Assembly (NCBI GenBank): GCA_963841445.1 | Contig: CAWJCP010000002.1 | Coordinates: 1,612,001 to 1,676,000 of the forward strand | Source of the DNA: Mayfieldus sp963841445 | GTDB taxonomy: Bacteria; Actinomycetota; Thermoleophilia; Solirubrobacterales; 70-9 | DNA length: 64,000 nucleotides | Reading direction: 5' to 3' | Part shown: positions 27,612 through 37,427 of the stretch, piece by piece | Position numbering within the stretch: the first letter of the stretch is position 1 | Layout of the letters: every line of letters starts with the position of its first letter | Position numbers and translations under genes: made by a program | Notes under the pieces: generated by a model | Databases searched by the model: none | Told to the model about the DNA's origin: nothing | What the model saw: only the letters and a program-made list of their open reading frames with translations

Positions 27612-28279
27612 TCAGCCGGAGCGCCGCACGGCTTCGGCCGGGCCCACCGCGATCAGCGACTTGGTCAGGCCGGCGAAGCGCTCGCGCAGGATCGTCGCGT
27701 CGGGGAACAGGTCGCGCAGCTCGCGGGCATCGAGCAGCTCGATCGGCTCGTACTCGCTGCGCGGCATCCCCAGCCCCCAGAGCCGCTTGCGGGCCGGCTC
27801 GGGAAGGAACTGAAAGCCGGGAAGCAGCACGTGCGGCTCGATCGGGAAGTAGCGGTTCGGGGTCTGGACCCAGTAGCGGCCCGCGACGCGGCGGATCTCG
27901 GCGGCGAAGCGGGCCCGGTCAGCGGGGTGCAGGTGCTCGATCAGCGAGTTCGAGTAGGCGATTGCGAAGGCGCCATCCTCGAATGGCAGCGCCCGCGCGT
28001 CGCCGCGCACGAAGCGCCGGCCCGGATAATCGGGGCGCTCAACCGCGTCTAGCCCGGTGATCTCCCCCGCCGGCTCGAAGCCGGCCAGTCCTTCGGTTCC
28101 GCAGCCGATGTCGATGATGCGGTCCTCGGGCCGCGGCGCCATCGCCCGGCGATAGAGCCCGTGGCGCCGCTCGCGGGCCCGGCGGGCCAGCGGCTCGGCG
28201 ATCCTGGCCAGCCCGCGCCGGTGCGAGGCCGCGTAGACCTGACCGCCGTCGGTTTGACCGGGCGCGTCGATGCGCTCAC
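27612..28279 (-). CDS. Class I SAM-dependent methyltransferase (N-terminus uncertain)
   Basis: The clear part is 176 residues from an internal ATG at 28142: RIIDIGCGTEGLAGFEP is the SAM motif, then GLDAVERPDYPG, GDARALPFEDGAFAIAYSNS and HLHPADRARF. Codons upstream of 28142 stay open and read an Arg-rich helix (YAASHRRGLARIAEPLARRA) typical of an N-terminal extension, but contain no ATG, GTG or TTG in that frame. A GTG at 28279 opens a neighbouring frame, so a frameshift near 28225-28240 may hide the true start. Substrate unknown. It is 19 nt upstream of the mutase gene on the same strand. Confidence 0.75.
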
Positions 28280-28391
28280 GATAGCCCTGCGGCAGAGCCC
28301 GTCCGTTGCGCTTTCTTCACCGCGGGCGGTAGGAAGGCAGAGCGACTGAAGTGAGACTCCGGGCAGGTCAATGCCGGATCGGACAGGCCAT

Positions 28392-28715
28392 TCAGACGGC
28401 GCTGAACGGGCGCCGCTGCGGCTCGGCGAGATCGTCGAGGACCTGCTCCAGCGAAGCCTCATCCAGATGCTCGGCTCTGGCCGTGATCAGGACCTGGGTC
28501 CCAAATCCCTTCTCGGCCAGCATCACGCGGACCAGGATCGTCTCGGCGCCCTTGCAGCGCCAGCCCAGCAGCCGCTGTGGCTCCCGCGCAACAACCTCCA
28601 CCGCGTCGGCCTTGCACATCCGGCTCGACCAGTCGCGTAGCTGCAGCTCGTCGTCGAGAAGCTCCCAGAGCTCGGGCACCGACTTCATCAGGGTTCGTGT
28701 TGCTGTGAGCTTCAT
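28392..28715 (-). CDS. SRPBCC-fold small protein
   Basis: 107 residues from ATG 28715. The pattern KLTATRTLMKSVPELWELLDD, then WRCKGAETILVRVMLAEKGFGTQVLITA, resembles the START/polyketide-cyclase-like (SRPBCC) fold used by small ligand-binding proteins. An in-frame ATG at 28757 would add 14 residues. It is divergent from the glycosyltransferase gene that follows. No specific function can be given. Confidence 0.6.
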   Translation of the reverse strand: MKLTATRTLMKSVPELWELLDDELQLRDWSSRMCKADAVEVVAREPQRLLGWRCKGAETILVRVMLAEKGFGTQVLITARAEHLDEASLEQVLDDLAEPQRRPFSAV

Positions 28716-28810
28716 CCGGCGCGGACTTCGTGCGCAAAGCGGTGCCTCCTTCCGCATCCGTCGCCTGGGCGCAACCCTTCAGCGAGCTCCGCCGACGGCT
28801 CGGTTTAGAT

Positions 28811-31515
28811 TTGTGCCGATGGGCTCGAGCGTCAGGCACAGACGACCCGAACCTCCATCTCGCGGTCGAGTCCGAGCTCCCGGCCGAGCTCGCGGTCGGG
28901 CGCGGCAACGTCCTGACCATCTACGGGTGGTGCTTTCACCCGCTGCACCCGATCCGCCGGCTCGAGCTCCTGGTCGACGGCGAGGCGCAGGCCCCGATCG
29001 CCTACGGGATGCCGCGCGCCGACGTGGTGCAGCGGCTCAGCGGAGTCGCTCCGCGGGCGCCCGCGCACGCATACCGAAGCGGTTTCTGGGGCCTGCTCGA
29101 CGCTGCCCGAGCTGACCGAGCCGACGCGCGAGGCGGAGATCCGGCTCCGCGCCCGGCTCGCGGGCGGCGGCGTCGCCGAGACGCGCGCCGGCGCCGTGCG
29201 GCTGCTGCCCGGCGAACGCCGGACCTGGCCGCGGATTGAACGGCGGCAGGCCGCGCGTCGCGGTCTGCATGGCGACCTTCAACCCGCCACCGGAGCTCTT
29301 TCGGCGCCAGATCGAGTCGATCCGCGCCCAGACCTACGAGGACTGGATCTGCCTGATCTCGCGACGACGACTCGCACCCGGACTCCTTCGCGCTGATCGA
29401 GCGGCTGGTCGGCGACGACCCCCGCTTTCGAGTCCAGCGCCGGCCGCGCGGCTCGGCTACTACCGCAACTTCGAGCGCGCCCTCGCCGCGGTCCCCGCCG
29501 AGGCCGAGCTGGTCGCCCTCTCCGACCAGGACGACCACTGGCACGAGGACAAGCTCGCCAGCCTGGTCGAGCGAGGTCTCCGACGGCGTCACCCTCGCCT
29601 ACAGCGACATGCGGGTCACCGACGGCGAGGGCAAGACGCTCTCGCCGACATTCTGGACCGAGCGCGCCAACAACCCCGACGACCTCGGGGCGCTTCTGCT
29701 CGTCAACATCGATCACCGGCGGCTCGGCGCTGTTTCGCAGCGAACTGCTCGAGTACGTCCTGCCCTTCCCGACTCCGCCCGAGGGAGGCCTGCACGACCA
29801 CTGGGTGGCGATGGTGGCGGTGGCGCTCGGCCAGCTTCGCCTACGTCGACCGCCCCCTCTACGACTACGTCCAGCACGGCAGCCGCGGCGCTCGGCCACG
29901 AGAGCCTGCGCCGCACCCGCGATCCTGCGCGGGCCCGGCTTCTGGCGCTCGATCCGCAGCCCGGCCGCCTTCCGGGTCGCGGTCGCACGCCGCCTGGCGC
30001 GGATGCGGACCAACTACCGGGTCGTGCTCGGCGCCCGCACCTCCGCCGAGCTGCTGCTGCTGCGCGGCGGCCGGGCGATCCCGTGGCGCAAGCGCCGTAC
30101 GCTGCGGCGCTGGGCCGCGGATCGAGCGCTCGCCGTGGCGCTGGCCCTGGCTCTGGGCGCGGGCCGCGTCTCAACCAGGCCAAGACGCTCGGCTCGGAGC
30201 GCCTCCTGGTCGCAGGCTCGCTCTGGCGCTGGACGCTGAGCGCCGTCAAGCTGCTGCGGGTGCCGGCTCCGCCGGCGGAGCGGGAGACTCTCGCTTCGAT
30301 GATGAAGCTGCCCCTCGCCTCCGAGCCACTCGACGCCTCGCGTCTGCAGCGGCTGATCGAGCCGCTGCGGCTCGCTGTCTCCGGCGACGCCCCACGGCGC
30401 GTCAACGTGGTGATCCCGACGATCGACCTCGAGCGCTTCTTCGGCCGCTCGATCGCGACCTTCAACCTGGCGCGCAAGCTCGCCGAGGCGGGGATGCGGG
30501 TCCGGGTGGTCGCGGTCGACGAGCCCTTCTACCTCCGCCCGAGCTGGCTCGCCGAGATCGAGGGCTTCGCGGGGCTGGAGGGGATATCGAGCTGATCGAG
30601 TTCGAGCTCGCCTTCGACCGCGCCCGGCCCCTCCAGGTCAACCCGGGCGACCGCTTCGTCGCCACCGGCTGGTGGCCCGCGCACATCGCGCATCGGGCGA
30701 CCGAGGAGCTCGGCGGCGGGCGCTTTCTCTACCTGATCGGCGACTGCGAGCCGCTGGCGCTGCGGATGGGAAGCGAGGCAGCGCTGGCGAGCCAGGCTTA
30801 CGAGTTCCCCCACCATGCCCTCTTCTCGAGCGAGCTTCTGCGCGACTATTTCGAGCGCCACGGGCTCGGCGTCTTCGGGCCCGGGGACGGCGCCGGACGA
30901 GGCGAGCCGATCGTCTTTCAGAACGCGATCACGCCGATCGGCCTCCCCTCGCCGCAGGAGCTCGCCGACTCGGAGCGCAAGCTGCTCTTTCATGCTCGCT
31001 CCGAGCAGCTCGCCGCCCGAGGCTTGTTCGAGCTCGGCCTGCTTGCGCTCTCGCAGCTGCGCGACGAGGGAGCGCTGGAGGGTTGGGTCGTCAACGGGAT
31101 CGGCCCTCTCCAGGCTTCCGAGGTCCGCTACGGCGACGGGCTGCGGATCAACGTCCTCGAGCGCCAGGATCCCGCCTCCTACGCAGCTGTGCTGCGCAGC
31201 CACGCGGTCGGTCTCTCGCTGCTGCTCTCCCCGAGCCCGAGCCTCGTCTCCCTGGAGATGGCGGCGGCGGGCATGCCGGTCGTCACCAACAGCTTCGAGA
31301 ACAAGAGCCGCGAGGCGCTGGGCCGGATCTCGCGCAACCTGATCGCGGCGGAGCCGACGATCGAAGCGATCAAGGACGGCCTGCGCGAGGCCCTTGCCAC
31401 ATCGAGCGATCACGACCGGCGGCTGCAGGGAGCCGAGCTTGCCTGGAGCAGCAGCTGGGACAGCTCCCTCGACCCGGGCCTGATCGAGCGCATCGAGGGA
31501 CTGCTGCGGGCGTGA
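28811..31515 (+). CDS. Large glycosyltransferase: GT2 (rhamnosyltransferase-like) plus WsaF-like C-terminal domain (about ten apparent frameshifts)
   Basis: Joined across frames, the region encodes about 890 residues. Order: a beta-rich N-terminal domain (LTIYGWCFHPLHPIRRLELL); a GT2 domain with VAVCMATFNPPPELF, LISDDDSHPD and VALSDQDDHW (the DxD-type motif of rhamnosyltransferase-like GT2s), ending in a helical region; then a second transferase domain (RVNVVIPTIDLERFFGRS, FVATGWWPAHIAH, YLIGDCEPLALRMG, SLLLSPSPSLVSLEMAAAG) like the C-terminal part of WsaF-type rhamnosyltransferases. Breaks fall mostly between 29099 and 30580; the last 900 nt are clean. The start may be TTG 28811 or ATG 28819, the latter needing another shift. 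Whether the second transferase is a separate gene starting near 30300 cannot be excluded. The next gene overlaps its stop by GTGA. Confidence 0.72.
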
Positions 31516-32384
31516 GCGACCCCGACGCCTACCCGCTCGACTGGCGGGCGCGCAGCAAGCTGCGCCGGCGGCTGCGGCGCAGCCTGGTCGGGCGGGGCAC
31601 CGGAAAGCTCGCCGACCTCGCCCTCGGAACCCGCCAGCGAGCGCTCGGAGTCGGGCGCGAGCTCGACGAGTTGGCCGCGGAGGGCACTCCCCGCGAGGTC
31701 CTGGTGCTCTCGATCTACGGCGGCGATGGTGCCCGGCTCAGCGACGCGCTGCGCCCGATCCGCGAGTCGCTTCACAACGTGCGCGTGGTGCTCGGCTCGA
31801 TGGGGCCGGCGGCCCCCGAGCTCGCCGCGGAGACGGCGCTGAGCGAGATGCGGGGCGGAAAGTTCGCCAACCTCAACCGGCTCTGCGAGGCGGCGGGCCC
31901 GTTGGCAGCCGACTGGGTGCTGCTGCTCGACGACGACATCGCCCTCGACCGCCGCTTCCTTGACCGCATGATCGCCGTCGCCGAGCGCTTCCGCCTCGCG
32001 CTCGCGCAGCCGGCCTTGAGCCGGGCGAGCTACGGATGGTGGAACGTGAACAGGCGCCGCCCGGCGTTGCTGCGCGAGACCCGCTTCGTCGAGATCGGGC
32101 CGGCGGTGTTGATCTGCCGCGAGGCATTCAAGGCCCTGACCCCTTTTCCCGAGCAAGGAATGGGCTGGGGGCTCTGCCTGCACTGGGCGGCCCTCGCAGA
32201 GCGACGCGGCTGGCGGCTCGGAGTGATCGACGCGGTGCCAGTGCGACACGAGTCACGGCGCACCGCCGCGGCGGTCGACGTCGACGACGCCCGTGCCGCG
32301 GCCGAGCGGCTCCTGGCCGAGCGCGAGCACGTCAGCTACGCGGAGGCCGAGACCGTGCTGGCCCGCCATACCCATCTCGCATGA
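31512..32384 (+). CDS. Glycosyltransferase (GT-A fold, DDD motif)
   Basis: 290 residues. WVLLLDDDIALDRRFLDRM gives the metal-binding DxD motif of a GT-A enzyme; REVLVLSIYGGDG precedes it, and FVEIGPAVLICREAFKAL plus GMGWGLCLHWAALAE form the acceptor-side region. The start is GTG 31512, overlapping the preceding stop codon (GTGA), and its own stop overlaps the next ATG, so translation of three consecutive transferase genes looks coupled. The sugar transferred is unknown. No frameshift is seen. Confidence 0.78.
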   Translation: MSDPDAYPLDWRARSKLRRRLRRSLVGRGTGKLADLALGTRQRALGVGRELDELAAEGTPREVLVLSIYGGDGARLSDALRPIRESLHNVRVVLGSMGPAAPELAAETALSEMRGGKFANLNRLCEAAGPLAADWVLLLDDDIALDRRFLDRMIAVAERFRLALAQPALSRASYGWWNVNRRRPALLRETRFVEIGPAVLICREAFKALTPFPEQGMGWGLCLHWAALAERRGWRLGVIDAVPVRHESRRTAAAVDVDDARAAAERLLAEREHVSYAEAETVLARHTHLA

Positions 32385-33566
32385 CGGCGACCGGCGAGCT
32401 GCCCCGCGTGCTGGTCCTGCACAACCGCTATCGCCTCGAGGGCGGCGAGGAGCGGGCTGCCGAGGAGCTCGTCGGACTGCTGCGCGAGCGTGGCCACGCG
32501 GTCGGGCTTCTTCAGCGCCGCAGCGGCGAGCTCGGCGGGGCTTCCGGGCGGCTTCGCGGCGGGGCGGCGATGCTGCGCGGCGGGGTCGATCCCGGCGAGG
32601 TCGCCGGCGCCGTTCGCGAGCTTGGCGCCGACGTCGTGCACGCCCACAACACCGTGCCCCTGCTCGGCCACCGCGCGCTCGAGGCAGCGCGCGAAGCGGG
32701 AGCGCGGGTGGTGCTGCACTTGCACAACTACCGGCTCGTCTGCGCGATCGGTATCGCCTACCGGGATGGAGCTCCCTGCACCCGCTGCCAGGGCCGCCGC
32801 ACCTGGCCCGGGGCCCGCTTGCGCTGCCGCGGCAATCTCCCCGAGGCCCTCACCTACGCGGCCGGGATCGCGCGCCAGCAGCCGCGGCTGCTCGGGGCGG
32901 TGGATCGATTCATCGTCACCACAAAGGGCTCCGCGCGGGTGCTTTCCGAGCTCGACCTCCAGCTCCCCGGCCACGACGTGATCGGGAACTTCCTGCCCGA
33001 CTCCGCGTTCGCCGAGCGCTCCCGGGCCGCCTCCGGCGGCTATGCGCTCTACGCCGGGCGGCTGGCCGAGGAGAAGGGCATCGACACAGCGATCGAGGCT
33101 GCGAGGCGCAGCGGCGTGCCGCTGGCGATCGCCGGGCAGGGTCCCGACGAGCCGCGGCTGCGCGGGCTCGCCGGGGCCGGCGGCGGCGACATCAGCTTTC
33201 TCGGCCGACTCGACGAAGCCGCGCTCGGCGCAGCGCGGGCCGGCGCCGCGATGGCCGTCGTTCCCTCGCGCTGGCATGAGCCGCATCCCTACGCAGTCGC
33301 CGAGGCGATGGCGGCGGGGCTGCCGGTCCTCGTCTCTGCGCTCGGCGGCTTGACCGAGATGGCCGGCGAGTCCGCGGCCGTCCCTCCCGGGGACGTCGAC
33401 GCTTGGGCGACGTCGATGCAGCGGCTCTGGAGCGATCCGAGGCTGCGGCGACAGAACGGCGACGCGGCGCTCGCCCGGGCTCGCGGGCAGCTTCGCCGCC
33501 GACCTCTACTACGAACGGCTGATGGACTGCTACCGCAGGGCGAAATCGACTCGGGGAGCCGAGTGA
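32381..33566 (+). CDS. Glycosyltransferase family 4 (GT-B fold; one apparent frameshift)
   Basis: About 394 residues. LVLHNRYRLEGGEERAAEEL at the N-terminus and ADVVHAHNTVPLLGHRAL followed by VVLHLHNYRLVCA are typical of GT4 enzymes. In the donor half, ALYAGRLAEEKGIDTAIEAA and PSRWHEPHPYAVAEAMAAGLPV carry the conserved E-x7-E region. ATG 32381 overlaps the upstream stop. A +1 shift near 33486 is needed to reach the natural end (ADLYYERLMDCYRRAKS) at 33566. Four Cys around 32780-32830 may form a small zinc site, seen in some GT4 proteins. Confidence 0.85.
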
Positions 33567-34353
33567 AGGTCGAGATCGCGACCCGCGAGCTCCTCGAGGT
33601 GCGCTTCGCGCTCACCGACTACGAGGGCGCGCTGAGCCGGATCGAGGAGATGACCGAGACCGGGGAGCGTGGCTATGTCTGCTGCACCTCGGTGCACGGG
33701 CTGATCGAGAGCCGCGCGGACGACGAGCTGCGCGCGGCGCTGCGCGGCGCGACGCTCAACCTTCCCGACGGCATGCCGATCGCCTGGGCGCTCAACCTGC
33801 TCAGCGAGGGCAGGCCGCTTCACGATCGCGTCTACGGCCCGACCCTGATGGAGCGCGACCTGCGAGCGGGCTGCGCACGCGGGGCGTCCGATCTTCCTCT
33901 ACGGGGGACACGACGAGAGCGCCCTGCGGGAGCTGAAGACGGCGCTGCGACGGCGCTCGCCGGCACTGGAGATCGCCGGCGCCTGGAGCCCCCCGCATCG
34001 CGAGCTTGACCGCGCCGAGGAGGGTGACATCGCCGAAGCGCATCGACGAGTCGGGCGCAGCGATCGTCTGGTGCGGGATCTCGACCCCGCGCCAGGAGAA
34101 GTGGGTGGCGCGGATGCGGCCGCGCGTCAAGGCGCCCGTCCTGGTCAGCGTCGGGGCTGCCTTCGACTTCATCGCCGGACGCGTCTCGCAAGCGCCCAGC
34201 TGGATGCAGCGGCGCGGTCTCGAGTGGGCCTACCGGTTGAGCCGCGAGCCGCGTCGCCTCGGCCCGCGCTATCTGCGCAGCAATCCCGCCTTCGTCGCCG
34301 CTGTCGCACGCCAATACGCGCGCGAACGCGGTGGGCTCGGCGGCAACGAGTAG
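33563..34353 (+). CDS. WecG/TagA/CpsF-family glycosyltransferase (two apparent frameshifts)
   Basis: About 262 residues. The family pattern is clear: CCTSVHGLIESRADDELRAA, NLPDGMPIAWALN, then IFLYGGHDESALRELKTAL, AGAWSPPHREL, VWCGISTPRQEKWVARM and SVGAAFDFIAGR. These enzymes transfer N-acetylmannosaminuronic acid, ManNAc or similar sugars onto undecaprenyl-linked intermediates (GT26). GTG 33563 overlaps the preceding stop. Frame shifts near 33875 and 34030 are both +1; joined, the protein is collinear with the family. Confidence 0.85.
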
Positions 34354-34369
34354 AGTGCCAGCCGGTCGC

Positions 34370-34969
34370 ATGAGCAGCTTCGCGGACGACTATCTCGCCG
34401 AGACCACGGAGATCGTCGCGGCGCTCGACCGCGACGCGATCGAGAGCGTCGCGAGCGGCCTGGCGGCGGTCCGCGAGGGCGGCGGGAGGCTCTTCATCCT
34501 CGGCGTCGGGGGTTCGGCGGGGCATGCCAGCCATGCGGTCAACGACTTTCGAAAGCTCTGCGCAGTAGAGGCCTACGCCCCGACCGACAACGTCTCCGAG
34601 CTGACCGCGCGAGTCAACGACGAGGGTTGGGACACGACCTTCTCGGAGTGGCTGAAGGGGTCGCGGCTCGGCGAGCGCGACGCCCTGCTGGTCTTCTCTG
34701 TCGGCGGCGGCGACCGGGAGCGCGGCATCTCCGCCAACCTCGTCGCGGCGCTGGAGCTGGCCGGCGAGGCGGGCGCCAGGGTCTTCGGCGTGGTCGGGCG
34801 CGACGGCGGCTTTACCGCCGATGCCGCCGACGCCTGCGTCGTCATCCCTCCGCTTGCGCCCGATCGCATCACCCCCCACACCGAGGGCCTCTGCGCGGTC
34901 GTCTGGCACCTGCTCGTCAGCCACCCCGAGCTCTCCCGGGCACCTACGAAGTGGGAGTCGGTGAAGTGA
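34370..34969 (+). CDS. gmhA: Sedoheptulose 7-phosphate isomerase (SIS domain)
   Basis: 199 residues, the usual size of GmhA. It converts sedoheptulose 7-phosphate to D-glycero-D-manno-heptose 7-phosphate, the first step to nucleotide-activated heptose. SIS features: GRLFILGVGGSAGHASHAVNDF, then VFSVGGGDRERGIS, GARVFGVVGRDGGF and RITPHTEGLCAVVWHLL. Assignment to GmhA rather than another SIS isomerase is supported by the gmhB, hddA and hddC homologs in the same locus. Start ATG 34370. Confidence 0.85.
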   Translation: MSSFADDYLAETTEIVAALDRDAIESVASGLAAVREGGGRLFILGVGGSAGHASHAVNDFRKLCAVEAYAPTDNVSELTARVNDEGWDTTFSEWLKGSRLGERDALLVFSVGGGDRERGISANLVAALELAGEAGARVFGVVGRDGGFTADAADACVVIPPLAPDRITPHTEGLCAVVWHLLVSHPELSRAPTKWESVK

Positions 34970-35023
34970 CGTTCGCCACGGTGTGCGGACCTTTGCGTGG
35001 AAGCCCAGGCGCGCCACGCCGCG

Positions 35024-35986
35024 GTGAGTCGCTACTTCATCGTCGGCGGCGCCGGCTTCCTCGGCAGCCACTTCGTCGACCGGCTGCTCGGTGACGGCCG
35101 AGAGGTCACTGTCTTCGACAACTTCAGCTCCGGCCGCGACTGGCACCTCGAGGACCACAGCCGCGACACCCGGCTGACGGTGGTCCGGGGCGACGTCAAG
35201 GACCTGCCGGCGCTGACCGCGGCGATGCACGGGCACGAGGTCGTCATCCATCTCGCCTCGAACCCCGACATCGCCCGCGCTGCGACCGAGCCCGCGATCG
35301 ACTTCGACGAGGGGACGCTGCTCACCCACCACGTCGTCGAGGCGATGCGGGCCACCTCGACGCCGCAGATCCTCTACGCCTCCGGCAGCGGCGTCTACGG
35401 CGACATCGGCGAGGTCGAGGCCGACGAGGACTTCGGGCCGCTGGAGCCGATCTCCACCTACGGGGCCAGCAAGCTCGCCGGCGAGACGCTGATCTGCGCC
35501 TACAGCCACATGTTCGACCTCCGCGGGCGCTCGTTTCGGTTCGGCAACGTCGTCGGGCCGCGACAGACGCACGGGGTCGGCTTCGACTTCGTGCGCCGCC
35601 TGCTCACCGAGCCGGAGCGGCTGCCGATCCTCGGCGACGGCACGCAGAGCAAGTCCTACATCCACGCCTCCGACGTGATCGATGCGGTGCTCACCGCGAG
35701 CGAGCGAACCGAGGGCCCGTACCGCTCCTACAACGTCGCCACCGGCGACTACATCACCGTCACCGAGATCGCGGACATTGCGGTTGAGTGCGTCGGCCTC
35801 GAGCCGGGAAGCGTCGTGTATGACTACAGCGGCGGCGACCGGGGCTGGAAGGGCGACGTTCCGGTGGTCCGGATCGGGACCGCGCGCATTCGCGAGCTCG
35901 GCTGGCGGAACGCGCGCGGCTCGGCCGCGGCCCTGCGCGAGTCGATGCTTGCGATGCTGCCCGAAGCACGCGCCGGCCGGCTCTGA
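35024..35986 (+). CDS. NAD-dependent epimerase/dehydratase (extended SDR)
   Basis: 320 residues from GTG 35024; a GTG at 34997 would add nine. NAD-binding VGGAGFLGSHFVDRLL opens the protein. The catalytic motif is YxxxK in STYGASKLAGE, with ASGSGVYGDIGE and RFGNVVGPRQTHGVGFDF following. Close relatives are sugar-nucleotide 4-epimerases and dehydratases; the sequence alone does not say which. Sitting between gmhA and gmhB, it may act on the heptose nucleotide or on another sugar of the same polymer. Confidence 0.82.
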   Translation: MSRYFIVGGAGFLGSHFVDRLLGDGREVTVFDNFSSGRDWHLEDHSRDTRLTVVRGDVKDLPALTAAMHGHEVVIHLASNPDIARAATEPAIDFDEGTLLTHHVVEAMRATSTPQILYASGSGVYGDIGEVEADEDFGPLEPISTYGASKLAGETLICAYSHMFDLRGRSFRFGNVVGPRQTHGVGFDFVRRLLTEPERLPILGDGTQSKSYIHASDVIDAVLTASERTEGPYRSYNVATGDYITVTEIADIAVECVGLEPGSVVYDYSGGDRGWKGDVPVVRIGTARIRELGWRNARGSAAALRESMLAMLPEARAGRL

Positions 35987-36093
35987 GCGCCCTGGGCACG
36001 CATGAGCGGCGGCCTCCAAGCCTGATCCTAGTCTTCCCACCGACGAGCTCTTCCACTCCGGCGAGCAGCTGACGGCGTCACGCCTGGTCACAG

Positions 36094-36124
36094 GACATCT
36101 CCGCGGTGCGACTGATTCGATAGC
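36094..36124 (+). promoter_or_regulatory. Promoter-like element upstream of gmhB, shared with hddA
   Basis: GACATC at 36094-36099 and a 17-bp block GCGACTGATTCGATAGC at 36108-36124 also occur, in the same order and within 1 bp of the same spacing, before hddA (43013-43042). The block ends 3 nt before the gmhB ATG. The layout suits a -35/-10 pair giving a leaderless or nearly leaderless transcript. Confidence 0.55.
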
Positions 36125-36127
36125 CCG

Positions 36128-36719
36128 ATGAGCGCCGACAGCAGCGAGCCGGCCCCAGCGCGCCGGGCGGCCTTCCTGGATCGCGATGGGGTCCTCAACC
36201 GCGCGAGGGTCGTCGACGGAGTGCCGCACCCGCCCGCCTCGGTCGAGGAGCTGGAGCTGCTGCCCGGTGTCGAGGTCGCCTGCCGGCGCCTGCATGACGC
36301 AGGCCTGATGCTGATCGTGGTCAGCAACCAGCCCGACGTCGCCCGCGGGACCCAGACGATGGCGGCCGTGGAGGCGCTCAACCGAGAGCTCGCCGGCGCG
36401 GCTGCCCCTGGACGAGATGCGCGTCTGCCCCCACGACGACGCCGATGCCTGCGACTGCCGAAAGCCGGCGCCGGGGATGCTTCTCGACGCCGCCCGCGAG
36501 CACGAGATAGATCTCGCAAAGAGCGTCATGGTCGGCGATCGCCGCCGCGACGTCGAGGCCGGGAAGCGCGCCGGCTGCAGGACGGTCTTCATCGACGCTG
36601 GCTATTCTGAGCGACCTCCCGAGGCGCCCGACCTCACCGTCCGGGAGCTCGGTGAGGCTGTGCCCTGGATACTCGAAAGCCCAGCGGAAGGACGATCCGA
36701 CAATGCCGACAGCCGATGA
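36128..36719 (+). CDS. gmhB: D-glycero-D-manno-heptose 1,7-bisphosphate phosphatase (HAD; one apparent frameshift)
   Basis: About 197 residues. HAD motif I is AAFLDRDGVLNRARVVDG, motif II VVSNQPDVARG, then VMVGDRRRDVEAGKRAGC. The insertion CPHDDADACDCRKPAPGM carries the zinc-binding Cys/His set diagnostic of GmhB. The enzyme removes the 7-phosphate from heptose 1,7-bisphosphate. A +1 shift near 36403 splits the reading frame. The start is ATG 36128 and the end overlaps the transaldolase start by 17 nt, so the two are co-transcribed. Confidence 0.87.
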
Positions 36720-37422
36720 CCTGAAGATCAAGATCTTCGCCGACGGCGCCGACCTCGAGGGGATCGCGAAGCTGGCCAAGGACCCCCTGATCAAGGGCTT
36801 CACGACCAACCCGACGCTGATGGCGAAGGCGAACGGATCGATGGTCTACGAGGAGTTCGCCGACCAGGTGCTGGAGGCCGTGAACGGCAAGCCGGTCTCC
36901 TTCGAGGTCTTCTCGGACGAGTTCGACGACATGGAGCGCCAGGCGCGGCTGATCTCGGCCTGGGCGGACAACGTCTTCACCAAGATCCCGGTCACCAACA
37001 CCCGCGGCGAGAGCGCCGGGGAGCTGATCCGAAAGCTCGCCGCCGACGGGGTGAACCTAAACGTCACGGCGCTGATGACACCGGAGCAGACCGCGGAAGT
37101 CGCCGCCTGCCTCGAGGGCGGGGCGGACAGCATCATCTCGGTGTTCGCGGGCCGCGTCGCCGACACCGGCCGCGACCCCGTGCCGCTGATGACCGAGGCG
37201 CTGGAGGCGTGCAGGCCCTACCCCAACGTCGAGCTGCTCTGGGCCAGCCCGCGCGAGCTGCTCAACGTCGTCCAGGCCGACAAGGTCGGCTGCCACATCA
37301 TCACCGTGACCCACGACGTGCTCGCCAAGCTGCCGACCCTCGGCAAGGACCTCGACGAGTTCTCGCTCGACACCGTGAAGATGTTCTTCGAATCGGCGCA
37401 GGGCGCCGAGTTCAAGCTCTGA
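36703..37422 (+). CDS. Transaldolase (short TalC/FSA-like type)
   Basis: 239 residues, the size of the compact transaldolase group. KIFADGADLEGIAKLAKDP and GFTTNPTLMAKA open the barrel, and FTKIPVTNTRGES carries the Schiff-base Lys; NVTALMTPEQ and ISVFAGRVADTG follow. Transaldolase interconverts fructose 6-phosphate, erythrose 4-phosphate and sedoheptulose 7-phosphate. Inside a heptose locus, overlapping gmhB, its likely job is to supply sedoheptulose 7-phosphate for GmhA. Confidence 0.9.
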   Translation: MPTADDLKIKIFADGADLEGIAKLAKDPLIKGFTTNPTLMAKANGSMVYEEFADQVLEAVNGKPVSFEVFSDEFDDMERQARLISAWADNVFTKIPVTNTRGESAGELIRKLAADGVNLNVTALMTPEQTAEVAACLEGGADSIISVFAGRVADTGRDPVPLMTEALEACRPYPNVELLWASPRELLNVVQADKVGCHIITVTHDVLAKLPTLGKDLDEFSLDTVKMFFESAQGAEFKL

Positions 37423-37427
37423 GTCGA

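Noticed and set aside
25715..28060. A 781-codon open frame on the plus strand
   Set aside because: It is antisense to the methylmalonyl-CoA mutase and the adjacent methyltransferase, both with clear motifs. No start context or family resemblance.
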